From positions 32,868,318-32,932,317 of the forward strand of contig CM065379.1 in the NCBI GenBank assembly GCA_033060915.1: DNA of 64,000 nt, read 5' to 3'. The stretch is from Euryodendron excelsum (Eukaryota > Streptophyta > Magnoliopsida > Ericales > Pentaphylacaceae). A program made the translations under genes and the position numbers. The notes under the pieces were generated by a model. That model was not told the DNA's origin and searched no databases. It worked only from the letters and a program-made list of their open reading frames with translations. Below are positions 9,885-20,527 of the stretch, in pieces. Position 1 is the first letter of the stretch; each line of letters starts with the position of its first letter.

Positions 9885-11419
9885 ACTTAGAGGGTTAGGC
9901 CGTTAGTTATGTCTTTTTACCTTTCACCCATGTAGAGTCTTCAATTAACTTGTTCAATCCTATTCACTTTAAATTTCCAAAACCAAATTTTCAAAATTGT
10001 TTTCAGAAAAGATGCATTTATTCATATTATCTTGTATTAAGTTTTCCATCTACATACTAACTCTTGCATCTTTGTTTTGTAGGTACACATTTTGTTTAAA
10101 TTTTATTAACTACCATGCATGATCTGATGAACAGGATGAACATGAGTTGTTGGGCTCTTTCCTCCACTTTTAAAAATCACACACACAACATGTGCACCTG
10201 CATTCTGCATATTTGCATTATTACCCTGATGTGACCTTTCTAGTTAGAAAAGGGGAATGGTATATTGGTTGTGGGTAAGATGCTGTGTCAATTTCTTCGC
10301 CTACGGCCTCTTGATGGTTCCCCTGCTCGGATCACCAACGGATCATGGCACCACCTCGGGGAGTGGGCCTAGGTTTGAAGATCCGGGGACCGAGCCTTTT
10401 TAGGATGCATTAGTCAACCCTCAACCTCATACTCATATAGACACCATGCATAGCCGAACCTCTACCGGATTTAAGACACGCGCACTGTTTTCCAAAACCA
10501 TGAAGGAAAGGGCGACTGCTCTTACTTTCATTTATACCTGTCTATTCCTGCTGTTATACTAACTGTATTCATACTGTTATAATGCCTGTCTAACTACTCA
10601 TGCATGCACGTTTACCTTGCTAGTGCATTCTCTCTCCTTATACTCTTTGTATATTCATGTTCATGCATTCAATATCCCATGTCAAGATAAGAGTTCCAAG
10701 TAACTTAAGTCACTACATTTTCATGCATATGATCAACCCATTGAGAGTGACACCTAGTTCACTCTCCCTTGCATTAGGCTTGTCTAAACCCTAAGGGTTC
10801 TCATGTAACCCTAAGGAATCATAGCATGCATACCAATCCATCCCATAAGAGGGGCCCCAATCCCTCTATACTCACAGAGATATGGTTGCCAAGAAGACAA
10901 GGGGCAATCGATCAACAAGATCTCACAGCGACCTCCTTAACATCAAATCCAACGAAGGTGAATCCAAAGACTCAAGAGTAGTTTAGGTTTTGCCTTTGTA
11001 AAACTAGATAGGTGGAAGTCCAAAGGAAAATGTTCCCCCTTCCCCTTGTTAAAATGTATTTCAATTCCTTTGTATCTTAAACCCAAAATTCATTGTACTT
11101 CTTTACTTTTATAAATGAATACATGGATGGCTGAAGGTTCCTACTTGATGGTAAGGTATTTGCATACAAGGGCAAATCCCTTATCTCCAAAAGTAGGCCA
11201 ATGCACCATGTTTAGTTTCCTTCCTAAAGAGGGGCACCCTAGGACACGCACTGCATAAAGCTCTCTAAAAGCCAGAAACTGACTTGCAATTGGTGTTTCT
11301 GTCTTGTTGTCTTTTCCTTTTTATTTACAGAGGTCACCCTGCACTGAGTCAACATTGCTCCCAAAAAGGAGCAACATCCATCTAGGGATCCCATTATCAC
11401 CCGTCAGAGAATATCACTG
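9885..11419 (+). other. Untranslated leader of element B with candidate splice sites
   Basis: No ORF is seen. A TACTAAC branch-point word (10055-10061) is followed by a T-rich tract and TAG^G (AG at 10081-10082). A second candidate intron runs from ATG^GTAAGG (11151) to TTATTTACAG^AGG (11330). Both have counterparts in element C. The block at 10308-10470 is strongly conserved with 41750-41915. A 7 bp hairpin TTGCTCC/GGAGCAA at 11355-11374 lies 46 bases before the gag start. Confidence 0.7.
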
Positions 11420-13277
11420 ATGGCTGCTAACCCTGAAGAATCCTCTCAAGTTTCTCGGGAAGAAGTCAACGAAATGAGGACCAAGATGGATGAGATGCTC
11501 AAGCTTATTCAAACTATGGCTATGAAGGATGCTGCTGCAGTCCCATCATCATCTATGACTTCATCCAAGGACCCTGAACCCTTTAATCCAGGGATTGTGG
11601 TTCAGTCTAGCAATACTGGGAGGAATAAGGAGGATGCCAAAGGGATCAGTGCTAAAGAGGAAGAGGCCCCTAAACCCTCTCAGTCTGAAAATCCAAGGGT
11701 TAGAGGATTTGCTGCGAAGTCTCCTTGGCCACGACACTTACGGGTTCACTTCATATGATGAGCTCTGTTTCCTCCCTAACCACCCGAGACCTGCTAGGTT
11801 TAAAATGCCCGACTTCCAAAAGTACGACGGTACTGGTAACCCCGTTGCTCATCTTCATCTCTATGCTGGAGCGCTAAGTGGTCATGGCAACGACTTGAAA
11901 CTCCTCATGCAGCTATTCCAACACAGGCTCACGGGGTTTGCTCTACAATGGTTTGCTCGTTTGGACTTAAGGAAGATCACAACCTAGATCGAGCTGGTCA
12001 ATGCATTTAAAGCCTAATATTGTCACAATATTGATCTTACCTTTGACCGATGGTCCCTAACGACTATGAGCAAGGGTGAGAAAGAAAGCTTTAAAGGATA
12101 TGCCCTCAGATGGAGGGAAGCCGCTGCACAAGTTAATCCCCCGCTGGAGGAGAATGAGTACAACTGTTCGTACATACTTTTCAAGGTATATACTACTAGA
12201 AGCTCTGCACAAGTGTAGGAAAAAGCTAGTTGAAGTAGCTTTGCACAAGTGCATGGTTGAAGTAGGAAAAAGCTTCTCTGAGAAAGTACTGCCAAGATTG
12301 AAGTAACTGCCATTTTGCCCGGCCAACTACCCCAATACCGTCCACCACTATAGTTACACCCTGTCCTGCCCTTACCCACTTCAACCATGCCTGTTCCAAC
12401 CCCTAACTATGGTCCCGCTAGGGCACGACCCAACTTTACTGGACTTGCTCGACGCATCTGTACTTTTGACGCCTTAGCCTGCACCCAAACCGAGGCTTAC
12501 CACAGCCTTCTGAAGAACAACATCTTGAAGCCCATACCTACTCGCCTGTTGCCAAGCCCTCTGCCCGCGACCTTTAATGCCGCTCTTACATGTGAATACC
12601 ATTCGAGTGGCCAGGGGCACGACACCGAAAGCTGCTTCGCTCTCAAGCACAAAATCCAAGACTTGATCAACAATAAGACCATTGATCTACAGCCTGTAAA
12701 ACCTGCTCCTGCTCCCAATGTGACCACTAACCCTCTGCCGGATCACACCGTCAACATGATACTAGTAGAAATGGAAGGCGAGGGAGAGTTCAACGAGCTC
12801 AGAGCTGAAGGTTATGAGGACAATTGGGAGGCCAATGAAGAAGATGACTGGAAGGAGGATCTCCCATTGTGCCCGATTTATCTCTATAACCCTGATGAGG
12901 TACCGGATGCTTCTGGCTAGCCCATTGAGGAGCCAATGTTCCTGGAAGATGGGATTACTGAGAACATGGCTGTTGATGAATGGGGTGCTGAGTTTCTACA
13001 CCCGAAGTATGTAGCGGCTGAAAGTCACTTGCTGGAAAACCCTTGGCCCGTAACTAAACACAACTATGAAGACATGGGCTGGGAGCTAGAGGAGTCAGGA
13101 GAGCAGATGGAGCCGTTCGAGTTGGAAGGCGGTGAATTAGTCACCCTGTTTACAGAAGAACCCAATGCAAAGAACAAGAAGGAGGCTGACAACTGCGCCA
13201 ACAACATCAACATCTTCGGAGCTCTAGGAGAAGCCTTTGACTGTCTCGCCTTGGCCGAGGATCCGGGTCGCGAATGA
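11420..13277 (+). pseudogene. gag of element B (Ogre/Tat type), decayed
   Basis: Gag would form the virus-like particle. The start ATG at 11420 opens an N-terminal helix (EEVNEMRTKMDEMLKLIQTM). A frameshift near 11700 moves the capsid part to another frame: FKMPDFQKYDGTGNPVAHL at 11800-11860 and LMQLFQHRLTGFALQWF near 11910 are typical retrotransposon gag motifs. Stops break the frame at 11983, and more follow to 12300. From 12387 the frame is open again and holds CEYHSSGQGHDTESC, a zinc-knuckle-like C/H cluster, followed by LKHKIQDLIN. After a TAG at 12918 an acidic tail runs to 13277 (GALGEAFDCLALAEDPG). No protease or polymerase follows. Family style is clear; function is lost. Confidence 0.82.
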
Positions 13278-14434
13278 AGCATCGCGGATGTGGGCATTGT
13301 CCCGAGGCCTTACTAAAACAGGATTCCCTTCAAAAGTGTACACGAGAGGGGTGTTTACACTGACTTTCTTTCTATCCCTTTTACTTCCTGTCTTTAAATT
13401 GATGTTTACATTTTGTTTTTGCTTAAGATTTCTATGCTCTCCATAAAAATGATAATAATAATCGAATGATAGTCTTTTTATTCACTGCCGCTATTTTATA
13501 TGTCTCTTGCGAATGATAGCTACTTCTTATGCAAAGGGGCATAGTCTGTCTCATGGAATGATTTGACTTGAGGGGATGATAGCATGAGCTAACTACTCAC
13601 CAAATGATTAGCTTTCCAGAGAGAGAGAGGATAAGAATGAGTGAGGATACTATCCAAAGGCAACACTTACAAGACACTGAAGCTAAGCGATGTGTGGTCA
13701 GTTTATCAAAATGAAGAAGAACCATCTTTCACTTCCTCATATATAAATAAAAGACTAAATAAATAAACAAATGTGCTTATATTCCCTTTGCCTAAACCCT
13801 AGTGCCTCGCGGAAAGCGAAAATCTTCTTTGTCAACCCCGATCCAAGACCGTCCTCCCCACACTGGGGCAGACAATAGTTAAAAACTCTAGGAATGATAT
13901 CCATCTCTATCATGCTAGGATAGTATCGACAGCTGTATAGATCAAGTAATCTAATTCAAAGTGAAGAGAGGCCTTTATTTCGTTTCCCATACAGTCAAAA
14001 GCAACCCCTTACCAAACCCGTTCAGCCGTATGTCTTTTCTTAACAGAACCCCAACCTAAGGATCACTCCCACAGGAGTAGATTGAACTGCCAAAGAAAAG
14101 GTCTAAAAAAAAAAGGGGGTCAAAGAGTTTTTTGTTTCGTAAAAGAAAAGAAAGGATAAAGTGAAGGAAAAGAGTTGCCAAGGGGCAAGAGGCAAAAAAA
14201 AAAAAAAAAACCAAAGGAAAGGCCTGAAGAAAACCATGATTGAGTTATCTTCAAAGGCATAATGAGAAGATCGAAAAAGAAAATAGTCCTGTTTATCTTA
14301 AAAGGCATATAGAAAGAGTAAAAGGAAAGGATCATTTTCACCCTAAAAAGTTATGCAAAAGCAAGAAGTAAATTTAAAGGTGATCCTAGGCTGCAAAGAA
14401 ACCCAGTAGAAACAATAGGTTTGAGCTTCTATCC
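13278..14434 (+). other. Post-gag untranslated region of element B (pol missing), left of nested LTR B1
   Basis: No protease, RT or integrase is seen. The part at about 13945-14210 (GTGAAGAGAGGCCTTTATT, then CATACAGTC...AACCC) matches the post-integrase 3' UTR of element C at 48240-48420. The gag end is therefore joined almost directly to the 3' UTR, as expected after deletion of pol. A purine-rich run with A-tracts lies at 14105-14210. The last five bases, TATCC (14430-14434), are the left TSD of the solo LTR. Confidence 0.65.
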
Positions 14435-14619
14435 TGTAAGCACCCCATTTTTGACCGCTCGGCAGTCTACACTCCGTCCAGACTTGTTTTCAAGTCATTC
14501 TAGGCATATTCCTATCGAATCCAATTCTTTAGGTCCAAATTCCGTCTTTCCATTGCTTCGCGGGCCTGTCAGGCCCAAATAGAGGCAAAATGACCAAAAT
14601 GCCCTTAAGGGCATTGTCC

Positions 14620-15150
14620 TTTCCAATTCCAATCCTTCTCTCGAAACAGTTTATTCCTCGAGACGGTTCCAATCCAGGCACGTCTCTTCGGAGACGGTAA
14701 GACCCCTTTCCAACCCCACTCTCGAGACAGTTGATTCCTCGAGACGGTTCCAATTCAGGCACGTCTCTTCGGAGACGATAAGTCCCCTTTCCAACCCCAC
14801 TCTCGAGACAGTTTATTCCTCGAGATGGTTCCAATTCAGGCACGTCTCTTCGGAAACGATAAGTCCCCTTTCCAATCCCACTCTCGAGACAGTTTATTCC
14901 TCGAGACGGCTTCAACTCAGGCATGTCTCTTCGAAGACAGTAAGACCCCTTTCTAATCCCACTCTCGAGATAGTTTATTCCTTGAGACGGTTCCAATCCA
15001 GGCACGTCTCTTCGGAGACGATAAGTCCCTTTTCCAATCCCACTCTTGAGATAGTTTATTCCTCGAGACGGTTCCAATCCAGGCACGTCTCTTCGGAGAC
15101 GGTAAGTCCCCTTTCCAATCCCTCTCTCGAGACAGTTTATTCCTCGAGAC
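14620..15150 (+). repeat. U3 tandem array of solo LTR B1, about 82 bp unit, about 6 copies
   Basis: Units alternate CTCTCGAGACAGTTTATTCC, CTCGAGACGGTTCCAA and CAGGCACGTCTCTTCGGAGACG. Two self-complementary cores (CTCGAGAC...; CGTCTCTTCGGAGACG) occur in each unit. On the minus strand the array gives a repetitive open frame (14529-15086) that is an artefact of the repeat. Confidence 0.85.
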
Positions 15151-16192
15151 AGTCCCAGTAGCGAAACTACTCACAAAACCATTAGAGTAGCATAAATACT
15201 CACAAATAGGTCGATATAGGGAATTGGCAACGAACCCCTGTGTCACGACAACCGCCGTTAGAGTGGCAGAAATACTCAAAACCCAGGTCAACACTAGTGT
15301 TTGTTAACCCACTTTGGTGAAAAATGACCAAACTGTCCTTTGGACCTTTTCCGAGACTTTCTGATCAAGATGACCATTTTGCCCCTAGGCATCCGAATGC
15401 CCCGGAAACCACACCGGCTTTGGGTATCAAACCGGTAATGTCTCAAGAATACTTTTTATAGTATTCTCAACCTTCCTTTACCTTTTCGGATCATTCTGAG
15501 TCAGTTCCGGCCAACCTGGTACAAAATGACCGTTTTGCCCCTAGAGGGTCGGTCTCCTTCTTCAACCGCACCGACTCTGGGTATCAAACCGGTAATATCC
15601 CGAGAATACGTTTTATAGTGTTCTCAACCTTCATTTACCTTTCCGGACCATTCTGAGTCAGTTCCGGCAAACCCGGTACAAAATGACCGTTTTGCCCTTG
15701 GTGGGCCGGTCTCCTTTTCTGACCACGCCGGCTTTGGGAATCAAACCAGCAACCTCCAGGAACATTCTGAATAATGTTTCCAGATCCCAAGTCTTCTTCC
15801 GGGACAATCCAAGTTTGCCCCGATAGCTTCCTAGTCCGATTGACCGTTTTGCCACTAAGGGCCCGGTCAACCTTTCCGACACATCTTATCCTCACTTTTC
15901 AAGTCAAGTACCTCCAGGACACTATTTTAAGTGGTCCTGCTCCTTTCTGGCCTTCCGGGTCATTCCCGGCTCCTCCAAATCATTCCCAGACTTTCCGGAG
16001 TCACTCCTAGTGAAGCCAGGCTAAAAGTTGCATGGTAGTCACTAGTACAGGCGCCTAAATCTAGTCAAAGATACGTTGCTTGCCGACTTATAAAGTTTCC
16101 TAACTGGCTGGCACCACTAGTAGTGGTGCCAAGCCAAGAATTAGCCTGGCGCCAAGAGCAATTTTGCCCTAGCGCCAGGTTTGTCCAACCTC

Positions 16193-16200
16193 TATAAATA
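16193..16200 (+). promoter_or_regulatory. TATA box of solo LTR B1
   Basis: TATAAATA followed by CAGAGCCTC, preceded by GCGCC-rich inverted motifs (16095-16175) and followed by AAACCCTA words. Promoter architecture is as in the B LTRs. Confidence 0.7.
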
Positions 16201-19200
16201 CAGAGCCTCATTCAACGTGAAAAGGGGCTACAAACTTAACTTAAAAATCTTATATTTCGATATACAGAGCTCGAGCACCTCCTAAACCCTAGCCTCCCTA
16301 GGTTTTCCAAACCCTAGCCACCCTACACCAAACCCTAGCCTCCTATACACTTATACACTCCCCCATACACTTATACACTAGCCTTCAACCATTCTTTGAA
16401 GATTTGAAGAGCTACCATCTAAAGCTTGAAGACAACTCTTGAAGATTGAAGACGAAGATCAAGACGAAGACCGAAGACCGAAGACTGCACGGCGCGCAAA
16501 ATAAAGAAGACATACGGTAGGCTTTCTATTTAAATTTTCGCACTTCCCCCCTCTCTCTTCTCTCTCCTAACCCACTTGGGTTTTCTCTATTTTAATCCCC
16601 CATCTCTTTCCCCCCCTTTCTTTGCATGCTCGAAACAAGGGGATTCCCGGTCTATGTGTAGGATTGGGTTATTGGAGAGTCACCGTGTCGGGGGCTTTCT
16701 TCTAGTCTAACCAAAGACCACGTGGGTTTGGCCCCCTTGATTATGTGGTGAAGCCTTAACCTTGTATGTTCACGACCCCAAATCGCATTGTGCATATCAT
16801 AGTCTTGCATCTTTCAAAGTTCGTTTTCAAACTCGTTTTCAAAATCGTTTTCAAACTTGTTTTCAAAATTGCATCAAAATCTCTTTTTCAAAAACTTGTT
16901 TTCAAAACCACAATTCTAGGGTGATTCTAGCCTTTCCATGGCTAGGGTTGCTTTAGGAAAGTGTTACATTAAAAGTGACCTTTTTGGTCTATATTTTCAA
17001 ATCTTATTGTTTTTCAAAACCACTTTCTTAAAATGGTTCTAGCCCTCTTATAGCTAGAATCGCTTTAGGAAAGTGAGACGTTTTCATACCTTCTAAAAAC
17101 TCTCCTTTCAAAAAGTCTTTCTTCCTAAAATATCTTTTTCAACATACTTTCCTAAAACTCTCCTCTTCAAAATTGTTTTCAAAGACTCCCTTCCAAAATC
17201 TATTTTTCAAAACTCTCTTTTTCAACTCCTCTCCAAAATCTTTTCCTCAAAATTCACTTTCTAAAAATACTCCCTAAATTCACCTTCCTAAAAACTCTCT
17301 TTCCAAAATCTTTCTTCTAGAAATTTCTTCTCTAGGATTTTCCTTCTAAAATCTACGTTTCTAAAAACACACTTTCCAAAACTCTTTCTCTTTAAAATCT
17401 TTTTCCAAAAACTCCCTCTTCAAATTCACTTTCCAAAAGTTCCTCCCTAGGATTCCCTTCTAGAAAACCTTCGTTTCTAAAAACGCACTTTCCAAAAACT
17501 CTTTTCTTAGAGCCCAAGTCAAGCCCTAGAACCTACAATTAGGAAACCCTAATTTTCTTTCCAAAAACATGATTTTCAAACTTTGCCCCAAACTTAGGTT
17601 TCCAAAATCTCTTGTTTTCACATCCAAACGATATACGTTTCCAAAACCTCCTTTCTACGACAAAACTATGATTTTCCAAATTTAGGGTTTTTAGAATCTC
17701 CTTTCCAAATCCTTACCAAATCCTATCTTTCCTTTAGAAAACCAAATCAAATCTCCCCGTTTAGGAAACTAGATCCCGTCCTCCGTTTTTGGAAACAAAA
17801 TCAAATCTTTTCTTTTAGAAACCAAATCCAATCCCTTCCTAATCCAAACCTTTCTTAATTCAATTCCTTCCTAAACCATAATTTTCCTAAACCTAAACTT
17901 TAAATCTTTCTTTAAATTTCAAAATCCAACTCTTTCCTAATTCAAATCCTTCTTAAACTTTCACTTTCCTAAACCTTAAGTTTTCAAAATTTGAACATAA
18001 AAATCTTTCTTAAATTTTGAAATTCAATTTTCAAATATTTCCTAATTCAACTCCCTCCTAATTCTACCCTCTTTTCAAGTCTTAACTTTTCAAACCTAAG
18101 TTTTTAAACCCAAACCTTTCCTAATCTCAAGATTTTCTAAAAAACTCTAAAATTTTCAAAATCTTAAAATTTTATAAATGTCAAATCTTTCTAAAATTCT
18201 AGGCTTTCTAAATTCAAAAATTTCTTAAGTTAAGACTTTCTAAATCTAAAACTTCCTAAAATGAAACTTTCCAATTTTCAAAACTTTCCTTTTTCAAATC
18301 TTTTCAATTTTCAAAACTTTCCGATTTTCAAAACTTTCCTAATTTGGGAACTTTCCTAATCTGAAAACCTTTCCTTTTCGAAAACTTTCTAAACTCGAAA
18401 CTTTCCAATTTCAAAACTTTCCTAAACCTAAAACTTTCCTAATTCAAAACTTTCTTAATTTGAAAGCTTTCCTAAAATGAAACTTTCCAAAAATAACGTT
18501 TTCCTAATTCGAAACTTTCGTAATCCAAATCTTTCCTAAATTCCAAGTTTCCAAATCTTTCCAAGTCTTCCAAATCCAACATTCCAATCCAATCTTCCTT
18601 AATCTCAAGTCTTTCCTAGGTCTCCTATCTTTCCTAAGTCTAGGTTTCCTAAACCTTCGTCTTTTCAAAATAAGTCTAAATCTCTCTCTTCTAAGTTCGA
18701 TTTTTTCAAATCAAAATTCAATCTTTTCAATTCCAAAATTCCAAATTCTAATTTTCAATCCTCCATTCAAAGTTCAATCTCTCAATCTTCTACTTTCAAT
18801 TTCTAATTCAATCTCCTCCTTCAAATCAACTCTTCTATTTTCAATCGGACTCCGGTCCGAACTATGGCTGACCTGATTCCCCCAAAGGGATACGTAGGCA
18901 ACCTTCATAGGTGCGGTCACAATACTTTTCAAACTTTCAATTCCACCCTTATGGGTGCAGTTTCCAAAATCTTTCCAAATCTCAAATTCCAATCTATTTT
19001 CAAAATTCCAATTTCAAAATTTCTATTTTCAAATTTCTACTTTCAATTTTTAAACTTTCCAATTTCAATTCCATCTCTTCAAATCTATTTTCAAATCAAA
19101 TCAATCTCTTTCCAAATCTATTTTTCAATTCTTTTCTATTGCACTTGCATATCATGCATCATGTTAGTTTCTTTTCAAGCATTCTTTTTCAAAGTGGATA

Positions 19201-19691
19201 GGATTGGACATGGGTTAGTTAAAGACTCTCATAGGTGAATCTAGGGTAGATTGACATGTAGGTACCGAAAGGGCGGGGTAGGGTGATAGCTTAGTGCGTC
19301 TTCCCTACACGTAACCAACCTCCGAACCTAGAATCACTGTTTTCAAATACCAAAAGGAGTTATTTTTCTAAAAAGGGCTAAATGTTTTCCAAAGGTTGCC
19401 AAACAACCCGTTTTCCTAAAAAAACCCTCTCTTGAGGATGTTTTCCAAAATTATTTTTCAAAAACCCTAAGTGTAGTCTTCGGATTACTCTTAGTTTTTA
19501 GGTGACCTAACTCACCTTAGTCAAGTTAGGTGGCGACTCCGAATCTTTTTCAAAAGCCCTTATTCAAACCTATTTTTCAATTCAAACCTAGTCGCACTCA
19601 TTCTTTTAGGAAGGTGAGTTCTAATGAGAGAGTACAACATTTTTCCCGCTTGTGTGAGTATTCCTCGAGTGCAAAAAATCTGGGCGCGACA

Positions 19692-20527
19692 TATCCTTTC
19701 TTGAAAAACCCCAAAACCATGGCCAACATTACAACCCTAGTAAAGTCCCCTCTGATTGAAAACGAATTACTTAATCTAAATGAGCTAGATACGTCGCCAA
19801 AGCTAAAAGGGGATGTTAGCCCTACTGAGAAAATGGTCAAGGACAGTATGGATCTAAACCCTGCTAAGAGCAACATCGAATTTGGGCCTATATATCATGT
19901 TGTTTCGAAAACTCCATAACCTAGCCTACATTACGGTCCTAACAAAGTCTCCTCAGATTGAACAGACCGGCCACTTATCGCTCTGCTAAAGGTCAAGTAA
20001 GTTGTTGCTAAAACCCCAAGAGTCGAGAGTTTCAGCCTAGTAACCCCATACACTAACCCTGAAACAGAGAATCGGAGAGGGTCAAAAGGTTGAGAAATGT
20101 TCGAAGTGCTATCATCTAACTAAGGTAGGGTTGAGCCAGAAGAGAGGCTAAATCCCCAAAAAGGAAGGAGTTACCATTCCAAGAACTACAAGTTTAACGG
20201 CATCCCTTGTCATTCTGTTAGTTAATATACTTCTAATATGCGCATGTAACAAAAAAAAAAAACACATGAGCTTCATATAAACATAACTCCATGTAAGACC
20301 AAAAGTCATCAACATCAACTCATATAATAGATACATAATATCATCATCCACCACATGCATCTGATCATATGCCTAGCTGAAAATATCATAAATATTTCTG
20401 TCTATCCATACTTCTAAATACCATAAATATCCATCCTTGTACATAGCTTACAAAATAAAATTGTCTAACATAAATACATCTCAGGAATAGGGGCAAAGAA
20501 GATCAGAGCCCCCACAAGGGGCATTTG
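19692..20527 (+). other. Element B internal 3' region, right of nested LTR B1
   Basis: This continues the 3' UTR interrupted at 14434, starting with the right TSD copy TATCC. No recognisable gene on the plus strand; short frames near 19530-19919 straddle the LTR border and are not genes. It ends at the stop codon of the antisense ORF. Confidence 0.6.

Larger units (their letters stand above)
14435..19691 (+). repeat. Nested solo LTR B1 (5.26 kb) with TSD TATCC
   Basis: It starts TGTAAGCACCCC and ends GGGCGCGACA, flanked by perfect TATCC duplications (14430-14434 and 19692-19696). Neither primer site nor purine tract adjoins it, so it is a solo LTR left by recombination. Removing it rejoins a continuous 3' UTR of element B. 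Its U3 array differs in unit length from that of B's own LTRs, so it is a different subfamily. TATAAATA is at 16193. Confidence 0.9.

Noticed and set aside
14529..15086. 185-residue minus-strand frame with repeats of a Pro-Gly-Leu-Glu-Pro-Ser type
   Set aside because: It is the translation of the 82 bp U3 tandem array of solo LTR B1, not a gene.
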